Assembly (NCBI RefSeq): GCF_007830265.1
Contig: NZ_VLKE01000001.1
Coordinates: forward strand, 2,914,001 to 2,978,000
Length of the DNA stretch: 64,000 nt
Direction of reading: 5' to 3'
Source: Micromonospora olivasterospora
Lineage (GTDB): Bacteria > Actinomycetota > Actinomycetes > Mycobacteriales > Micromonosporaceae
The position numbers were made by a program, and so were the translations under genes. This document shows positions 1 through 9,295 of the stretch, one piece after another. The notes beneath the pieces were generated by a model. That model was not told where the DNA came from, ran no database searches, and saw only the letters and a list, made by a program, of their open reading frames with translations. Position 1 is the first letter of the stretch; the number at the start of each line of letters is the position of its first letter.

Positions 1-275
1 TCGGGCTGGTCGTTCTTGCTCATGTGGAAGACGACGTTGACGTACGCGTCTGGCTCCCACTCCCACTGGGTCCCGTCGTCGTCCTCGGCGTCGAAGTAGC
101 CGTGGCTGCCCCCGGAGACAGTGACGGTGTACCCGAGCTCATCCTCGAGGCCGCCGCTGAGCAACCGAGGGTAGCCGGGCAGGGCAGACTCTTCGACGCC
201 TTCCGGGGCGACGACCGAGGCGACCTGCTCCAGCGGGATGTCACCCGCCAGCGTCAGTCGGTATTCGATACCCAC
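1..275 (-). CDS. Partial SitI3-like immunity protein
   Basis: The reading frame opens with GTG at 275 and runs off the left edge of the window, so only about 91 N-terminal residues are visible. They begin VGIEYRLTLAGDIPLEQVAS and include an acidic aromatic stretch (YFDAEDDDGTQWEWEPDAYV). I recognise this from memory as the SitI3-type family, predicted immunity proteins of polymorphic toxins in actinomycetes. The start lies only 15 bp downstream of the stop of a toxin C-terminal fragment on the same strand, the classic toxin-then-immunity order. Inference: it protects against that toxin. The remaining C-terminus lies outside the window. Confidence 0.6.
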   Translation of the reverse strand, partial: MGIEYRLTLAGDIPLEQVASVVAPEGVEESALPGYPRLLSGGLEDELGYTVTVSGGSHGYFDAEDDDGTQWEWEPDAYVNVVFHMSKNDQP

Positions 276-290
276 GTGCTGCCTGCCTTC

Positions 291-515
291 TCAGTCTCGC
301 CGGACGATCTGAATGATCGCACCGCTTCGGGTCACCGCCGCCAGTTCCTTGAGGTGCTCGATCGGCCAGTCGTCGAACTGCTTCTGCAGGGCGGCGAGGT
401 CACCGCGCCAGTCCTGCAGGTTCAACACCACGCGTTGGGTCTGTTGGCTCGAAAGGAGGCGACTGGAGGCGATCGGCTGCGTTTGTTGATTCCGAGGCGC
501 GGTGGACCGAGTTTT
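291..515 (-). pseudogene. Polymorphic toxin C-terminal fragment (CdiA tRNase-like tail)
   Basis: Read on the minus strand, about 70 codons end in TGA at 291-293. The last 50 residues (RVVLNLQDWRGDLAALQKQF, then a PIEHLKELAAVTRSG stretch ending QIVRRD) resemble the C-terminal tRNase-type domain of CdiA/RHS contact-dependent toxins, whose tails often read RVVLNL...LKE. An in-frame stop lies just above the fragment and no start or N-terminal delivery region follows; IS1182 copy 1 sits about 135 bp upstream. It is a severed toxin tip next to its immunity gene. Family assignment is from memory of the motif, not a search. Confidence 0.5.
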
Positions 516-565
516 TCAGGCTCTTGTGATGTTCTCGTGGGTGGGTTGACGCCCTGATCGACAGG

Positions 566-634
566 GCACGCCGTGTCCCGTCTAGGTTTCTGGCTTGTCG
601 AAGGTCAGAAACTGAAGATTGGGAAACGGCGTGC
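566..634. other. Nested inverted repeat beside IS1182 copy 1
   Basis: Arms GCACGCCGTGTCCC (566-579) and GGGAAACGGCGTGC (621-634) pair with one mismatch and enclose a second perfect pair GTTTCTG (586-592) / CAGAAAC (606-612). The structure lies between the broken toxin gene and the IS end at 651. It could be a terminator or the remnant of a small element. No coding role is visible. Confidence 0.4.
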
Positions 635-650
635 GTTTGACCAGGGTATT

Positions 651-2535
651 GACTCTGCTGCCGAATTCGGTTCAGGCGGCGAGGGCGAGGTCGAGGCGTT
701 GGAGGTTGCTGGTCCGGCCTGGTTGGAGGGGGTGTCCGGTTGACCAGGCGTGGAGCCGGATGAGGTTGAGGGCGGTCGCGGAGAACACGTGTTGGAGGTG
801 GGTTTTCGCGGTGCCGCGGTAGCGGGCGTGGCGGATGCCGGTGATTGCGAGGGCCTGGCTGATTGTGCTTTCGATTCCGGCGCGCAGCTTGTACTTGTCT
901 GGCCAGTCTTCGGTGGTCTGCCGGGCGCGGGCCTGGGCCAGGGCGTGGTGCAGGTCGCGGGGGTAGAACGTGAGCTGTCGGCCGCCGCGTTTCGCGGTGG
1001 TGCACTGTGCCTGTGCGGGGCAGGGCCGGCAGGTGGTGCCGGCGAACTTCACCACGATGACTTCGGTGCCGCGTTGGGTGGCCGGGCTCCAGCAGGAACT
1101 GGTGCGCCCTTGCGGGCAGGTGACCTGCCGGGTGTCGAAGTCGATGGTGAAGGCGGTCTTGTCGTATCCGGTGCCGGCGCGGGCCTGGGCTGACTGGTCG
1201 AGCAGGGCGGGGGTCACGAGGGTGACTCCGTAGGTGGTCGCGGCGGTGGCGATGACCTCGGCCGAGGGGTAGCCGGAGTCGAGGTAATGCTCGGCGGGCA
1301 GCAGTTCACGTTCGTGTAGCTGCTGGTGGATGCCGGTGGTGGCCTTCACATCGGGGACGGTGGCCGCGGTGGTGGCCACGTTCGTGATCAGGTTCGGGGT
1401 CCGTGGCTTGCGGTCAGCGGGCTCGGCTCGTTCGTCCTGGCCGGCGGGTGTGTAGGAACCCCGGTCATCATCGCAGGTCTCCGTCAGGTGAACCTTGAAT
1501 CCGTTCCAGAACAGGTCCTCACCCTTGGCGGCCCACCGGGTATCCGTGTCGTAGGGGGAGGTGATCCGTGATCTGGCGGGCGGGAGACCGTCTGTGTCTG
1601 CCTCCCGCCGCCGGATCACCTCCCGCCCTCGCGTGTCGATGGTGATGTAGTAGTTCTGCACCAGCACGATGCGCAGCGTCTGCACGGCGGGCAGTTCACG
1701 CAGCCAGGCCGGGGCGCTGGGGGCGAATACCGCGCGGAGCAGGGCTACCGCGTCGGCGCCGTAGACCTGCGCGAGGCGGTCCCGCTTGGCCGCCGAGGCG
1801 GGTAGCCGCCAGGAATCCACGCGGGGTCCGTACCGGTGCGCCCACTCGCCGACGTCGATCACCGTAGCGAGCCAGGACCCGGCGGCCACCGTCAACGCTT
1901 CCAGGCAGGCACGTACCGACTCGCCGGCCAGTTCCAGACGGTTGAGGTCGCGGACCGCGCTGATCACGTGGGTGGAATCGGTGCGCTGCTTACCGCCGGC
2001 ACTGACCAGGCCCTTGTCGGCCAGCACCGCGAGCATCCTGATGAAGACCTGTTCCTCCAGGCCGTGTTCGACCAGCCGGGCCCGGAACTTGCTCAACACG
2101 CTGGCATCGAACCCGGGATCGGTCAGTTCCAGCGCGAGGGCGTACTTCCAGTCGATGGCCCGGGCCACCATCTGCGCGGCTTGCCGGTCGGTCAGGTTCT
2201 CCGCGTACTGCAGGGCGGTCACTAACGCCAGCACACCCGGGGACTCGGCTGGGGCGCCCCGAACGCCGAACGCGGCAGCGAACTGTTCATCGGCGAACAC
2301 CTGACCCAGCTCGTCACGGGCAAACATCGCCACGCTGCCCTGCGGGAACGCCGCCCGGGCCACCAGCACCGTCTGCTCCGGAATCTCCACCCGCGACCGC
2401 GGCTGCATCGACACCCGTACACCCCCATCCCGCGGCCGCCAACGAGGAGAACACGACCGCGAACAGAGATCATCACCCCAGAACCAGCCAGCCAGAACGA
2501 TCCCGACGGCGTGTCACGAATTCGGCAGCAGAGTC
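651..2535 (-). mobile_element. IS1182-family insertion sequence, copy 1 (complete)
   Basis: An 1885-bp element bounded by inverted ends GACTCTGCTGCCGAATTC at 651 and its complement ending at 2535. It carries one intact minus-strand transposase. A second complete copy lies at 17683-19567 (opposite orientation) and a truncated one at 9968-11065. I see no matching target duplication in the flanks (TATT on the left, GAAA on the right), which fits recombination between copies or loss of one flank. It separates the toxin/immunity remnant from the pRiA4b-like gene. Confidence 0.9.
672..2414 (-). CDS. IS1182-family DDE transposase, copy 1
   Basis: A 580-residue transposase starting at GTG 2414. The N-terminal part (about 1-130) is the domain with FARDELGQVF and RQAAQMVARAIDWKYAL that is characteristic of IS1182/IS5-like transposases. 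Candidate catalytic acidic residues are in RTDSTHV, EHYLDSGYPS and AGIESTIS. A C-rich stretch (CRPCPAQAQC) precedes the last acidic motif, as is usual in this family. No frameshift or stop interrupts it, and its product equals that of copy 3, so both are recent and possibly active. Confidence 0.92.
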   Translation of the reverse strand: MSMQPRSRVEIPEQTVLVARAAFPQGSVAMFARDELGQVFADEQFAAAFGVRGAPAESPGVLALVTALQYAENLTDRQAAQMVARAIDWKYALALELTDPGFDASVLSKFRARLVEHGLEEQVFIRMLAVLADKGLVSAGGKQRTDSTHVISAVRDLNRLELAGESVRACLEALTVAAGSWLATVIDVGEWAHRYGPRVDSWRLPASAAKRDRLAQVYGADAVALLRAVFAPSAPAWLRELPAVQTLRIVLVQNYYITIDTRGREVIRRREADTDGLPPARSRITSPYDTDTRWAAKGEDLFWNGFKVHLTETCDDDRGSYTPAGQDERAEPADRKPRTPNLITNVATTAATVPDVKATTGIHQQLHERELLPAEHYLDSGYPSAEVIATAATTYGVTLVTPALLDQSAQARAGTGYDKTAFTIDFDTRQVTCPQGRTSSCWSPATQRGTEVIVVKFAGTTCRPCPAQAQCTTAKRGGRQLTFYPRDLHHALAQARARQTTEDWPDKYKLRAGIESTISQALAITGIRHARYRGTAKTHLQHVFSATALNLIRLHAWSTGHPLQPGRTSNLQRLDLALAA

Positions 2536-2799
2536 GAAACGCCGTGCGGGCTGGTGCGGCAGGGAGCTTGTCGGGCTGGCGATGGCCCACTGCGATGCGG
2601 TCGCTCCCGCCGTTGGGGCGCTTGTGAGTGCCACATGACGCCGACGTCGCCGAGCCTGGCAGGTCGTGCGCCCGCCGATGGGACGCACGCCAAATCGATC
2701 AGGTCCGACGCCAGGGAGACGGCCGCAGCCAAAGTGCGCCGGTGACGTTTCGTAGTGTTCAGGCGGTGGTGGCGACGGTTGTCGGTGGGAGGGGGAGCG

Positions 2800-3348
2800 G
2801 TGGCGCGTACCTGGCTGTCCGTACGGGTCGAGCTGGTCTCCGGTCGGGGCGTCGACCTGTGGCCTCGGCCGGGCAGGGTCTTCGCGGCGAGCCGGTCGCA
2901 TACCTTCGCCCAGCTCGCTGACGCGATCGACCTAGCGTTCGCCCGCTGGGACCTGGCCCACATGCACATGTTCACGCTGGCCGACCACACCCAGGTCACG
3001 TCGCTTGAGCTGTGGGACGGCGATGCCCCCGAGGGCAGCGTCGACAGCGACCGAGCCAAGCTGAGTCATCTGGGTGGCGGCGAGCAGTTCGCGTACGTGT
3101 TCGACTTCGGTGACGACTGGGCGCACCTGTGCACCGTCGGCGAGTCCCGCATCGATCCGCTGGAGACGCTCGGCGGCATGCCCAGCGAGCCGATGCCGTA
3201 CTTCGGGTGGGGTGACCTGCCCGATCAGTACGGACGGCGGTGGTACGGCGACGACGGCGAGGCGGCGCCGCCGGAACGGCCGCGGCGACCGCTTGCTGAG
3301 CTTCCACCGCTGCTGCCGGGGTGGGGACCCCGCCAGCGCGGACAGTAG
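2800..3348 (+). CDS. Plasmid pRiA4b ORF-3-like family protein
   Basis: 182 residues. I chose GTG 2800 because a strong purine-rich ribosome site (GGGAGGGGGAG) precedes it; the open frame extends upstream without a better start. The product shows the family pattern: an N-terminal beta strand region (WLSVRVELVSG), SHTFAQLADAIDLAF, LWDGDAPEG and the diagnostic YVFDFGDDWAHLCTV in the centre. These proteins (IS1096 passenger/pRiA4b ORF-3) are found on plasmids and islands; their biochemical role is unknown. The gene stands alone between IS1182 copy 1 and a long non-coding stretch. Confidence 0.75.
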   Translation: MARTWLSVRVELVSGRGVDLWPRPGRVFAASRSHTFAQLADAIDLAFARWDLAHMHMFTLADHTQVTSLELWDGDAPEGSVDSDRAKLSHLGGGEQFAYVFDFGDDWAHLCTVGESRIDPLETLGGMPSEPMPYFGWGDLPDQYGRRWYGDDGEAAPPERPRRPLAELPPLLPGWGPRQRGQ

Positions 3349-4430
3349 CGATCCCGAAGTCACCGGGACGGCACGCACCGTGGCGGGTTCACCTGTCAGC
3401 GCGCGAGCAAGTCGGGCGACGGGCTCGTGATCGACGAGATGCGCGGCGGGAAGAGGGAAAGGGCAGCCTGTTCGCCGGCCAGGCTCTGATCGCATGCCCC
3501 GGCCTGGGCGCCCGGCGACAGGTCACATCTACTGGACGGCGTGAGGACTGCGCTGCCTGCCCGCGCCGCAGCTCGGCTCGGACGGACGTGGACGGCGGCA
3601 GGGCAGGACCACCGATGGCGGAACGGGACCGTTCGAGGTGCGCTGGACGACTGCGGGGACTGCGGCCGTGGGGCGGGAACCCTCGCTTGGAGGCGTGGAG
3701 CGGTGCCGCACCGTGCCGACGTGACGGTGGGTCGAGACTGACCCGCTGTTCCGGGTGCTGGCCCGCTCGGCGCGCCAGCGACCGATCTTGACCCGCCCAC
3801 GGGCGTCTCGTCGCCGGTCGCGGTTCACCGCCCGACCGCGGTGCCGCTCCGTCCGGTAGCGCCGCAGCCGTCAGTGCTGAGCAGGCGGGGCCCCAGTGAT
3901 GCTCGGGAACGATGCTGTCCGCGTCGAGGAGGTCGGGTGCCTCGCTTTCTGCGCATCGTCTACGTCGCGGGTGCGGTTGGCGCTGGACACGCGGCGGGCC
4001 GTCGCAACGGTAGAAGCTGATGTGCTCAGTTCATCGTGACCGGCCGGGATCACCAAGTCCACGATCAGGGCTCCAGGCCCGGCCGAGCAGCGTGGTGGCG
4101 GGGCGGCAACCGGCCGACCGGCCGCGAGGGCGGGTGGGCAAGGCGACGCGGGCGACGCCGAGCTGCGGGCTGGCGTGGAGTTGTTGCTGGTCATCTGAGA
4201 GTGGGTGGTCTTCGACGATCGCTCTGGTGCGACAGGAAGTCAACGGCTTGCGTCGGTCACCTTCAGGCGGCGTCTGGCGACGTCGTTGTCGTCCTGGCGG
4301 TCGCGCCTGTTGCCGCCTGTCAGATCCGGCCGGTCCGCTGGGATGTTCAGCCTGATCATGGGTCACCAGGAGGAGGCTGTCTCGACCCGCCGCCGTGGAA
4401 CGCCGGCAGCCTCCTCTGGGGGAGCAGCGG
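3349..4430. other. No gene recognised
   Basis: Frames on both strands are open for 60-150 codons, as expected at this GC content, but none has a family-like sequence, a convincing ribosome site or partners. The stretch looks like decayed island DNA. Confidence 0.5.
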
Positions 4431-4436
4431 AAGGGA

Positions 4437-4501
4437 ACTCCCTCCTACGGAGGGAGTCTGGAAATGTCACCGCCGGTGACGAGCGACGGTCACCGGCGGT
4501 G
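4437..4501. repeat. Double-hairpin motif, locus 1
   Basis: Hairpin 1 is ACTCCCTCC / GGAGGGAGT with a 3-nt loop (4437-4457). Hairpin 2 is CACCGCCGGTGAC / GTCACCGGCGGTG with an 8-nt loop (4468-4501). Hairpin 1 with the following CTGG reappears at 31983-32006 in the same orientation, again followed downstream by a perfect hairpin. Neither is followed by a T-run, so a simple terminator is not the obvious reading. Function unknown. Confidence 0.6.
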
Positions 4502-4769
4502 TGCTGCACTGACAGCCGCATGCGGCCGTCACGCCGGGTGCGATGGTCGTGAGCAGTGGTGAAGGCGCGGTGAAGTCCCAGGGGAAGACGTTATGGAAGA
4601 CCCAGAACGAGCTCGCCAGACGGCCGCTCACCGACGATCTCTCCACACCTCACCTGCCGGCCGTAGAGCGCCGCCCTTGTGCAGACGGTCGTAGACCAGC
4701 CCGACGCCGACCTCCCGGGCCCAGTCGACCCGCTGGGTACGGGTCCGGCCTTGTGGCCGCCGCGTGGAA

Positions 4770-6450
4770 ACTCCCCGCGCCCTCAAACCGGCTCCTGTCA
4801 GCTCTGGCGAACGCCCCGGGCGTCTAACAACGATCTGACATGGCTCCGACAAGGCGCCGCCAGGTTGTCCTTTCTCAGTTGACCTGCTGGGAGGCACGGC
4901 CACCGGCTTTCAGGCGTCTCCGTCCCCGCACCGCGGTGTCCGGCGGTAGCGTCAGGGTCCAGCCGTGATGATCTGACATTCGGCACCGCCCGTCGAGCCG
5001 GTGAGGCCGGCGTGCGAGGCGGCGAGCCTCCGACCAGGGCTGTCAGATCAGCCCCTCCGCTGTCAGAGGTCTGTCAGATCCGGGGGGCGTTCGCCAGAGC
5101 TGACAGAGCCCGGTTTGAGGGTGTCGGCGCACCACGCCCCACCGAAGCGACCACAGACCCCGGTGCCGCGGCCACCGGCGATCAACGTACCGCGCCCCTA
5201 CCGCGCTCCCGTGTGTAAAACCGTCGTTTGTGTGCTCTGGCGAACGCCTGCGGAACTCACAACCACTCACAGTGCTTCGCGGTGCCGGGCGGGCCAGCGG
5301 CCAGGCGGATCGTTGATCGGCGTTCTGAGCAGGGCTGTGAGAACGAGCGGCGCCCGCGCCGGGGTGCCCAACAAGGGGTATCCGGGAACGTACACGTCGG
5401 CGCTCACAGCGACCCACAGCGGCTCACGGACGCTCACACGGTTCTGCTCGGGTGGGTGGCGAAGAGGCTGGCGTACCTCGGAGATGGCGGCGGCGCCCGG
5501 GGCATACATCGGATCTCGATCATGGCGGCTCTGCCGCGCTCACCGGAGCATGGTGTCGGCGTCTTGCCCGCGCGTCGAACGCCGTTCCTCGGCGGAGGCA
5601 GGATACGCCCACCCCGAGACGCAACCGGACGCGTGCGTCACGCCACCCCCGATGTCAACGATGTCTGCCGATGGACACGGCGTGATCGCACGGCGGACGC
5701 CGGCAAAGGCCAAAGGTGGCCGCGACGGGCGCGGGTCACCCGCCGCGTGTCCGGACATGTACGTGACCGCGCGACCATCGAACTGCCATCGTCGATTGAC
5801 GCGGACGTGCGCGGACATGGCGCCAAAGTGGCATGCCGCCCATGTCCGCGACGCGGCTCGCCAGCGGCCACGGCGTTGGTCGACGCGCACGGAGCGGTGC
5901 CGAGGCTTGACCGTGTCATCGACGTAGGCCGTTGACAAATGTCCGGCAGGGTCGCTGAACAGGGATTGGACACGCTCGCGGACACGGGCCACGCGTGCCC
6001 GACGACGTGCGGTGGCCACACGCCCGCCTTCGCGCCGACGGCGGCCATACCCGAGCGGCACCGACCACGCCCACGCGGACAGGCGTGTCAACGACCGGTG
6101 GCCATGGCGTCCCTCTGCGCCGCCGACGTGTCCGAGGGGCACCGTGTCCATCCACCGACATGAGTGCCAGGCGGGCCGTCACGTCATAGGCCGAGTGACA
6201 TGTCCGGGCCGCGATGACATCTCCGTAACCACGGCGTCGGACGGCGCGGACCATACTCCACCCTCCTTGTCATCGGCGGAAGCCACTGTCACGGCGACCG
6301 GTGCCGGCGCCGGCGGTCTGGCGCCAGGCGCGGGCGCGTACCCCAGCGACGCGGCCCAACAGGCAGCTCTGTGAGCGGCTGTGAGTCGCTGTGAGTGGGG
6401 CAGGCGTTCGCCAGCGCACACAAACGCGGGTTTAAGGGTGTCAGCGCACG
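4770..6450. repeat. Four dispersed copies of a GGCGTTCGCCAGAGC-centred repeat
   Basis: Copies lie at about 4770-4830 (minus), 5070-5128 (plus), 5217-5265 (minus) and 6368-6450 (plus). All share GCGTTCGCCAG. Two are flanked by GACAG and a GGTTTGAGGG block (4770, 5070). The other two are flanked by CACACAAACG, a GGTTT-type block and clusters of CTGTGAG words (5217, 6368). Inverted pairing and iteron-like flanks suggest binding sites for an element-encoded protein. The last copy ends about 270 bp upstream of the excisionase gene. Roles in replication or control are inference. Confidence 0.6.
5640..6240. repeat. Cluster of TGTCCG / CGGACA words
   Basis: Within about 600 bp the word TGTCCG or its complement, usually extended to GACATGTCCG or GTGTCCG, recurs roughly a dozen times on both strands (for example 5747-5760, 5811-5820, 5841-5850, 5938-5946, 6127-6133 and 6197-6208). 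No credible gene covers the region. Dense degenerate repeats in non-coding DNA upstream of xis-int fit an origin or partition-type site of an integrative element; this is inference. Confidence 0.45.
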
Positions 6451-6715
6451 GCTTACGCGACGCGGGAGCCGACGACCGATCAGCGCGCGAGCATCCGCCG
6501 CATCACCACACCCCGTCGACCCCACCAGGTCGACCCGACCCCGACCGATCCGGTCGCTGGCGGTCTGTCGACAACGTCAGCGTACGGCGCGCCGCCGATG
6601 CCTCGGCCGGCCTTCGCTGCGGTGTCGCTACCAGGTCGGCCTGCCGCCTCACCGTCTCCGCCCACATCCAGCCGGGCGACACTTCCACTTTTTGATCACC
6701 GGAAGGACCACTGCG

Positions 6716-7108
6716 ATGACCACCCCTGAACACCACTCCGACCCCGTACCTCCTGCCCGCCCGTCCGAGAACCACTCAGACGCGTGGACCGCCGAGCGGA
6801 TCCGCGCCCTGGGTGCGGTCACCGACCTGGCCACCGCGGCCCGGATCTTCGGGCTGTCCCGGTCCGTCGCCTACGACCTGGCCAAGCGCGGCCAGTTCCC
6901 GGTCGCGGTGCTGCGTTTCGGCAGCCGCTACCGGGTGCCGGTCGCGGCCATCCTCCACGCCCTGCACCTGCCGGCCGCCGACGAACCCGAGCCGGCCAGC
7001 CCGCCGCCGGACGGCGACTTGATCCCGGGCGGAAGGCACGCGTGGATCACCCCGCACCGAATCCGCAGCCCCCGGCTGCCGCACACCCCGACTGAAGGGA
7101 ACACCTGA
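6716..7108 (+). CDS. xis: Excisionase-type helix-turn-helix protein
   Basis: 130 residues from ATG 6716, chosen because GGAAGGA lies 8 bp upstream. After a polar N-terminal tail, residues about 35-75 form the DNA-binding domain of excisionase/MerR-type proteins (TAARIFGLSRSVAYDLAKRG followed by a beta-wing FPVAVLRFGSRYRVP). The C-terminus is proline-rich and probably disordered. It ends 2 bp before the integrase gene, so the two are translationally linked, the usual xis-int arrangement of actinomycete integrative elements. It would direct the integrase toward excision. Confidence 0.85.
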   Translation: MTTPEHHSDPVPPARPSENHSDAWTAERIRALGAVTDLATAARIFGLSRSVAYDLAKRGQFPVAVLRFGSRYRVPVAAILHALHLPAADEPEPASPPPDGDLIPGGRHAWITPHRIRSPRLPHTPTEGNT

Positions 7109-7110
7109 TC

Positions 7111-8586
7111 ATGGCGGAAGGATCCGTCTTCAAACGCTGCTCCTGCCGCGACGGCAACGGCCGCAAGCTCGGCAACCGCTGCCCGCAACTGCGGCGGGCG
7201 GGCGGGGCGTGGAGTCCCACCCACGGCCGGTGGGCCTACCAACTCGAACTGCCCACCCACCCCGGCCAACCACGCCGGCAACTGCGTCGCAGCACCTTCG
7301 GCACCCGCGACGCCGCCGTCACCGACCGCGACCACGCGAAAGTCCTTCTCGCCCTCGCCCTCGCCGGCGGCGACGCGGCTGTCGCGGCCGAGATCGCCGA
7401 CCTGCTCCTCGCCGTCACCTCCGGCGCCCCGCTACCGGACCGCGACACCATCGCCCGACGGGTCCGGGCCGGGCTGCCCGCCACCGCCGCGACGACCGTC
7501 GGCGAGTACCTGACCTCGTGGCTGGCGTCCCGGCGCGGCATCGAACCCGCCACCGTCCTCGCCTACGGCTCACACATCCGCACCCACCTGGTCCCGCACC
7601 TCGGCGACATCCCCCTCGTCAAGTTACGGGTCGAGCACATCGAGGCGATGTTCACCGCCATCGCCGACCGGAACACCGCCATCGAGATCGCCCGGCAAAG
7701 CGACAAGCCGTGGATCCGCGCCACCGTGCGCGGCATACGCCCCACAAGGCCGTCCACCATGCACCGCATCCGCGCCACCCTGCGCAAGGCACTCAACGAC
7801 GCCATCCGCCGAAGCAACAACCGGCTGATCGACTTCAACCCCGCAGCCCACGTCGAACTGCCCTCCAGCGCCCGCCCCAAGGCCCGGGTGTGGACCGCCA
7901 AGGCCGTACAGAAGTGGCACGACACCGGCGAGCGGCCCAGCCCGGTCATGGTGTGGACCCCGCAGCAGGCCGGGGAGTTCCTCGACTACGCCGAGGACCA
8001 CGACATCGCCCTCTACCCGCTGTTCGTGCTCATCCTCCACCGCGGCCTACGCCGCGGCGAGGCCATCGGACTCACCGACACCGCCGTCGACCTCGACAAC
8101 GCGCTGGTCAGCGTCACCCAGCAGCTGACCACCCACGGCTACACACCGGTGGTCAAGAAGGTCAAGTCCGAGTCCGGCAACCGGGTGCTGGCCATTGACA
8201 GCTTCACCCACGCGGCGCTGCGCGCCCATCACGCCCGCCGCGCCGGATGGAAACTGGCCTGCGGCACCGCGTGGCCCGACACCGGGTTCTTCTTCGTCCA
8301 ACCCGACGGGCAGCCCTGGCACCCCCAGGCCGTCACCGACCGGTTCGAAGCCCTCGTCCGCGACGCCGGGCTACCCCCGATCCGGCTGCACGACCTACGG
8401 CACTGCGCCGCCACCTACCTCAAGGCGGCTGGCGCCGACCTCAAGGACATCCAGGAACTGCTCGGCCACTCCTCCCTCGCGATGACCGACACCTACACCT
8501 CCGTCATCGCCGAACTCGACGTCGAACGCGCCAAAGCCGAAGCCGCCGCCAAGCTCGTCCCCCGCCGACGCCGACGAGCCGCGTAA
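7111..8586 (+). CDS. int: Tyrosine site-specific integrase
   Basis: 491 residues. An N-terminal arm-binding region starts with a cysteine-bearing stretch (FKRCSCRDGNGRKLGNRCPQ), followed by a core-binding SAM-like domain around residues 130-250 (TVGEYLTSWLASR) and the catalytic domain. The catalytic set is visible: Arg in HRGLRRGEA, His-x-x-Arg in LHDLRHCAATYL, His in LGHSSLAMTDTYTSV with its Tyr nucleophile. The gene points at the tRNA-Lys 3' end 400 bp downstream, where a 63-bp core and paired arm repeats lie. It should integrate its element into tRNA-Lys. Confidence 0.93.
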   Translation: MAEGSVFKRCSCRDGNGRKLGNRCPQLRRAGGAWSPTHGRWAYQLELPTHPGQPRRQLRRSTFGTRDAAVTDRDHAKVLLALALAGGDAAVAAEIADLLLAVTSGAPLPDRDTIARRVRAGLPATAATTVGEYLTSWLASRRGIEPATVLAYGSHIRTHLVPHLGDIPLVKLRVEHIEAMFTAIADRNTAIEIARQSDKPWIRATVRGIRPTRPSTMHRIRATLRKALNDAIRRSNNRLIDFNPAAHVELPSSARPKARVWTAKAVQKWHDTGERPSPVMVWTPQQAGEFLDYAEDHDIALYPLFVLILHRGLRRGEAIGLTDTAVDLDNALVSVTQQLTTHGYTPVVKKVKSESGNRVLAIDSFTHAALRAHHARRAGWKLACGTAWPDTGFFFVQPDGQPWHPQAVTDRFEALVRDAGLPPIRLHDLRHCAATYLKAAGADLKDIQELLGHSSLAMTDTYTSVIAELDVERAKAEAAAKLVPRRRRRAA

Positions 8587-8982
8587 CGCACGCACCGTCG
8601 GTGGTACACGACGCCGGATGCGGTCGGCACGCCAGAATGTCCGACCGCATCCGGCCCACCACCACACGCACCCCAGACACCCGCAACTCCGCCGGCCGAG
8701 ACGCCCTCGTCGCCCCTCGCCCTACGCTCCCAACACCGACGCCACAGCTGGCTTGGCGCAGGTAGACGGGAGCCCAGGCTCTCGCCGCGGAATGCGGCGA
8801 CATGCATCGCCTCGCGGCACCGGATCACACCCCCGACCGGCGACGTCGCGCGGCGTCGCATGGCGTCATTCCAGAGCTGGGTGCTCGGTGGGTGCTCGCA
8901 CGCTAAGCCGAAAAATCCGACAAATGCCCCGACCGAGGGAAGCGGAAAATAGTTATGGTGGACTATTTTCCCAGTTCAAAGG
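8587..8982. promoter_or_regulatory. Integrase arm sites and hairpin next to attL
   Basis: Non-coding. Two direct GGGTGCTC words stand 11 bp apart (8879-8886, 8890-8897). A hairpin GGAAAATAG / CTATTTTCC (8944-8971) abuts the attachment core. About 100 bp here match the integrase side of the second core at 37.5 kb, allowing for scattered changes, so these are probably integrase arm-binding sites. Confidence 0.6.
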
Positions 8983-9025
8983 TGGGCCGCCTGGGACTCG
9001 AACCCAGAACCTAAGGATTAAAAGT
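8963..9025 (-). other. attL: Attachment core, copy 1 (in tRNA-Lys)
   Basis: 63 bp identical to 37487-37549 but inverted relative to it. It runs from the anticodon loop of the tRNA through its 3' end and 20 bp beyond. The tRNA 5' half on the right side is complete, so this is a chromosome-element junction with the element extending leftward through int and xis. Confidence 0.75.
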
Positions 9026-9054
9026 CCTCAGCTCTGCCATTGAGCTAACGGCCC
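8983..9054 (-). tRNA. tRNA-Lys (anticodon UUU)
   Basis: The minus strand folds into a full cloverleaf: acceptor GGGCCGT pairing with GCGGCCC, D arm with GCTCAATGGCAGAGC, anticodon stem GAGGA/TCCTT with loop CTTTTAA (anticodon TTT) and T arm GGGTTCGAGTCCC. CCA is not encoded. The gene is the integration target of the adjacent element and is kept intact by the insertion. Confidence 0.95.
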
Positions 9055-9295
9055 GCTGCGTCACCAGGTTACCCGATCACGGGCACCTGGCTTGATATCC
9101 GCCTGGGTGGGCATGAGCGGGTGGTTCTGGTCTGTGTCGCTGCGAGGCAGGCTACTGCTCGTTCAGGGTGGTGCGCTACTGGTCGGGACGGGCTGGCCCG
9201 AGAGGGCACCACGTTCGTCTCACGCCGGCCCTGGTCGGAGGTCTCAGCCGCCGTAGTAGGCGGCCTGAACTGGCGTCAGCTGCGCTGGTGCGGGG
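9055..9295. other. Intergenic, nothing recognised
   Basis: Between the tRNA 5' end and the stop of the LuxR gene. It must contain the tRNA promoter (minus strand), but I cannot point to clear -35/-10 boxes. Confidence 0.4.

Noticed and set aside
651..2535. Target-site duplication of IS1182 copies 1 and 3
   Set aside because: Flanks were compared at 3-8 bp and do not match for any copy or between copies.
5001..6151. Several 200-300-codon overlapping frames on both strands
   Set aside because: All overlap each other, lack ribosome sites and family motifs, and run through dense repeats; treated as non-coding.
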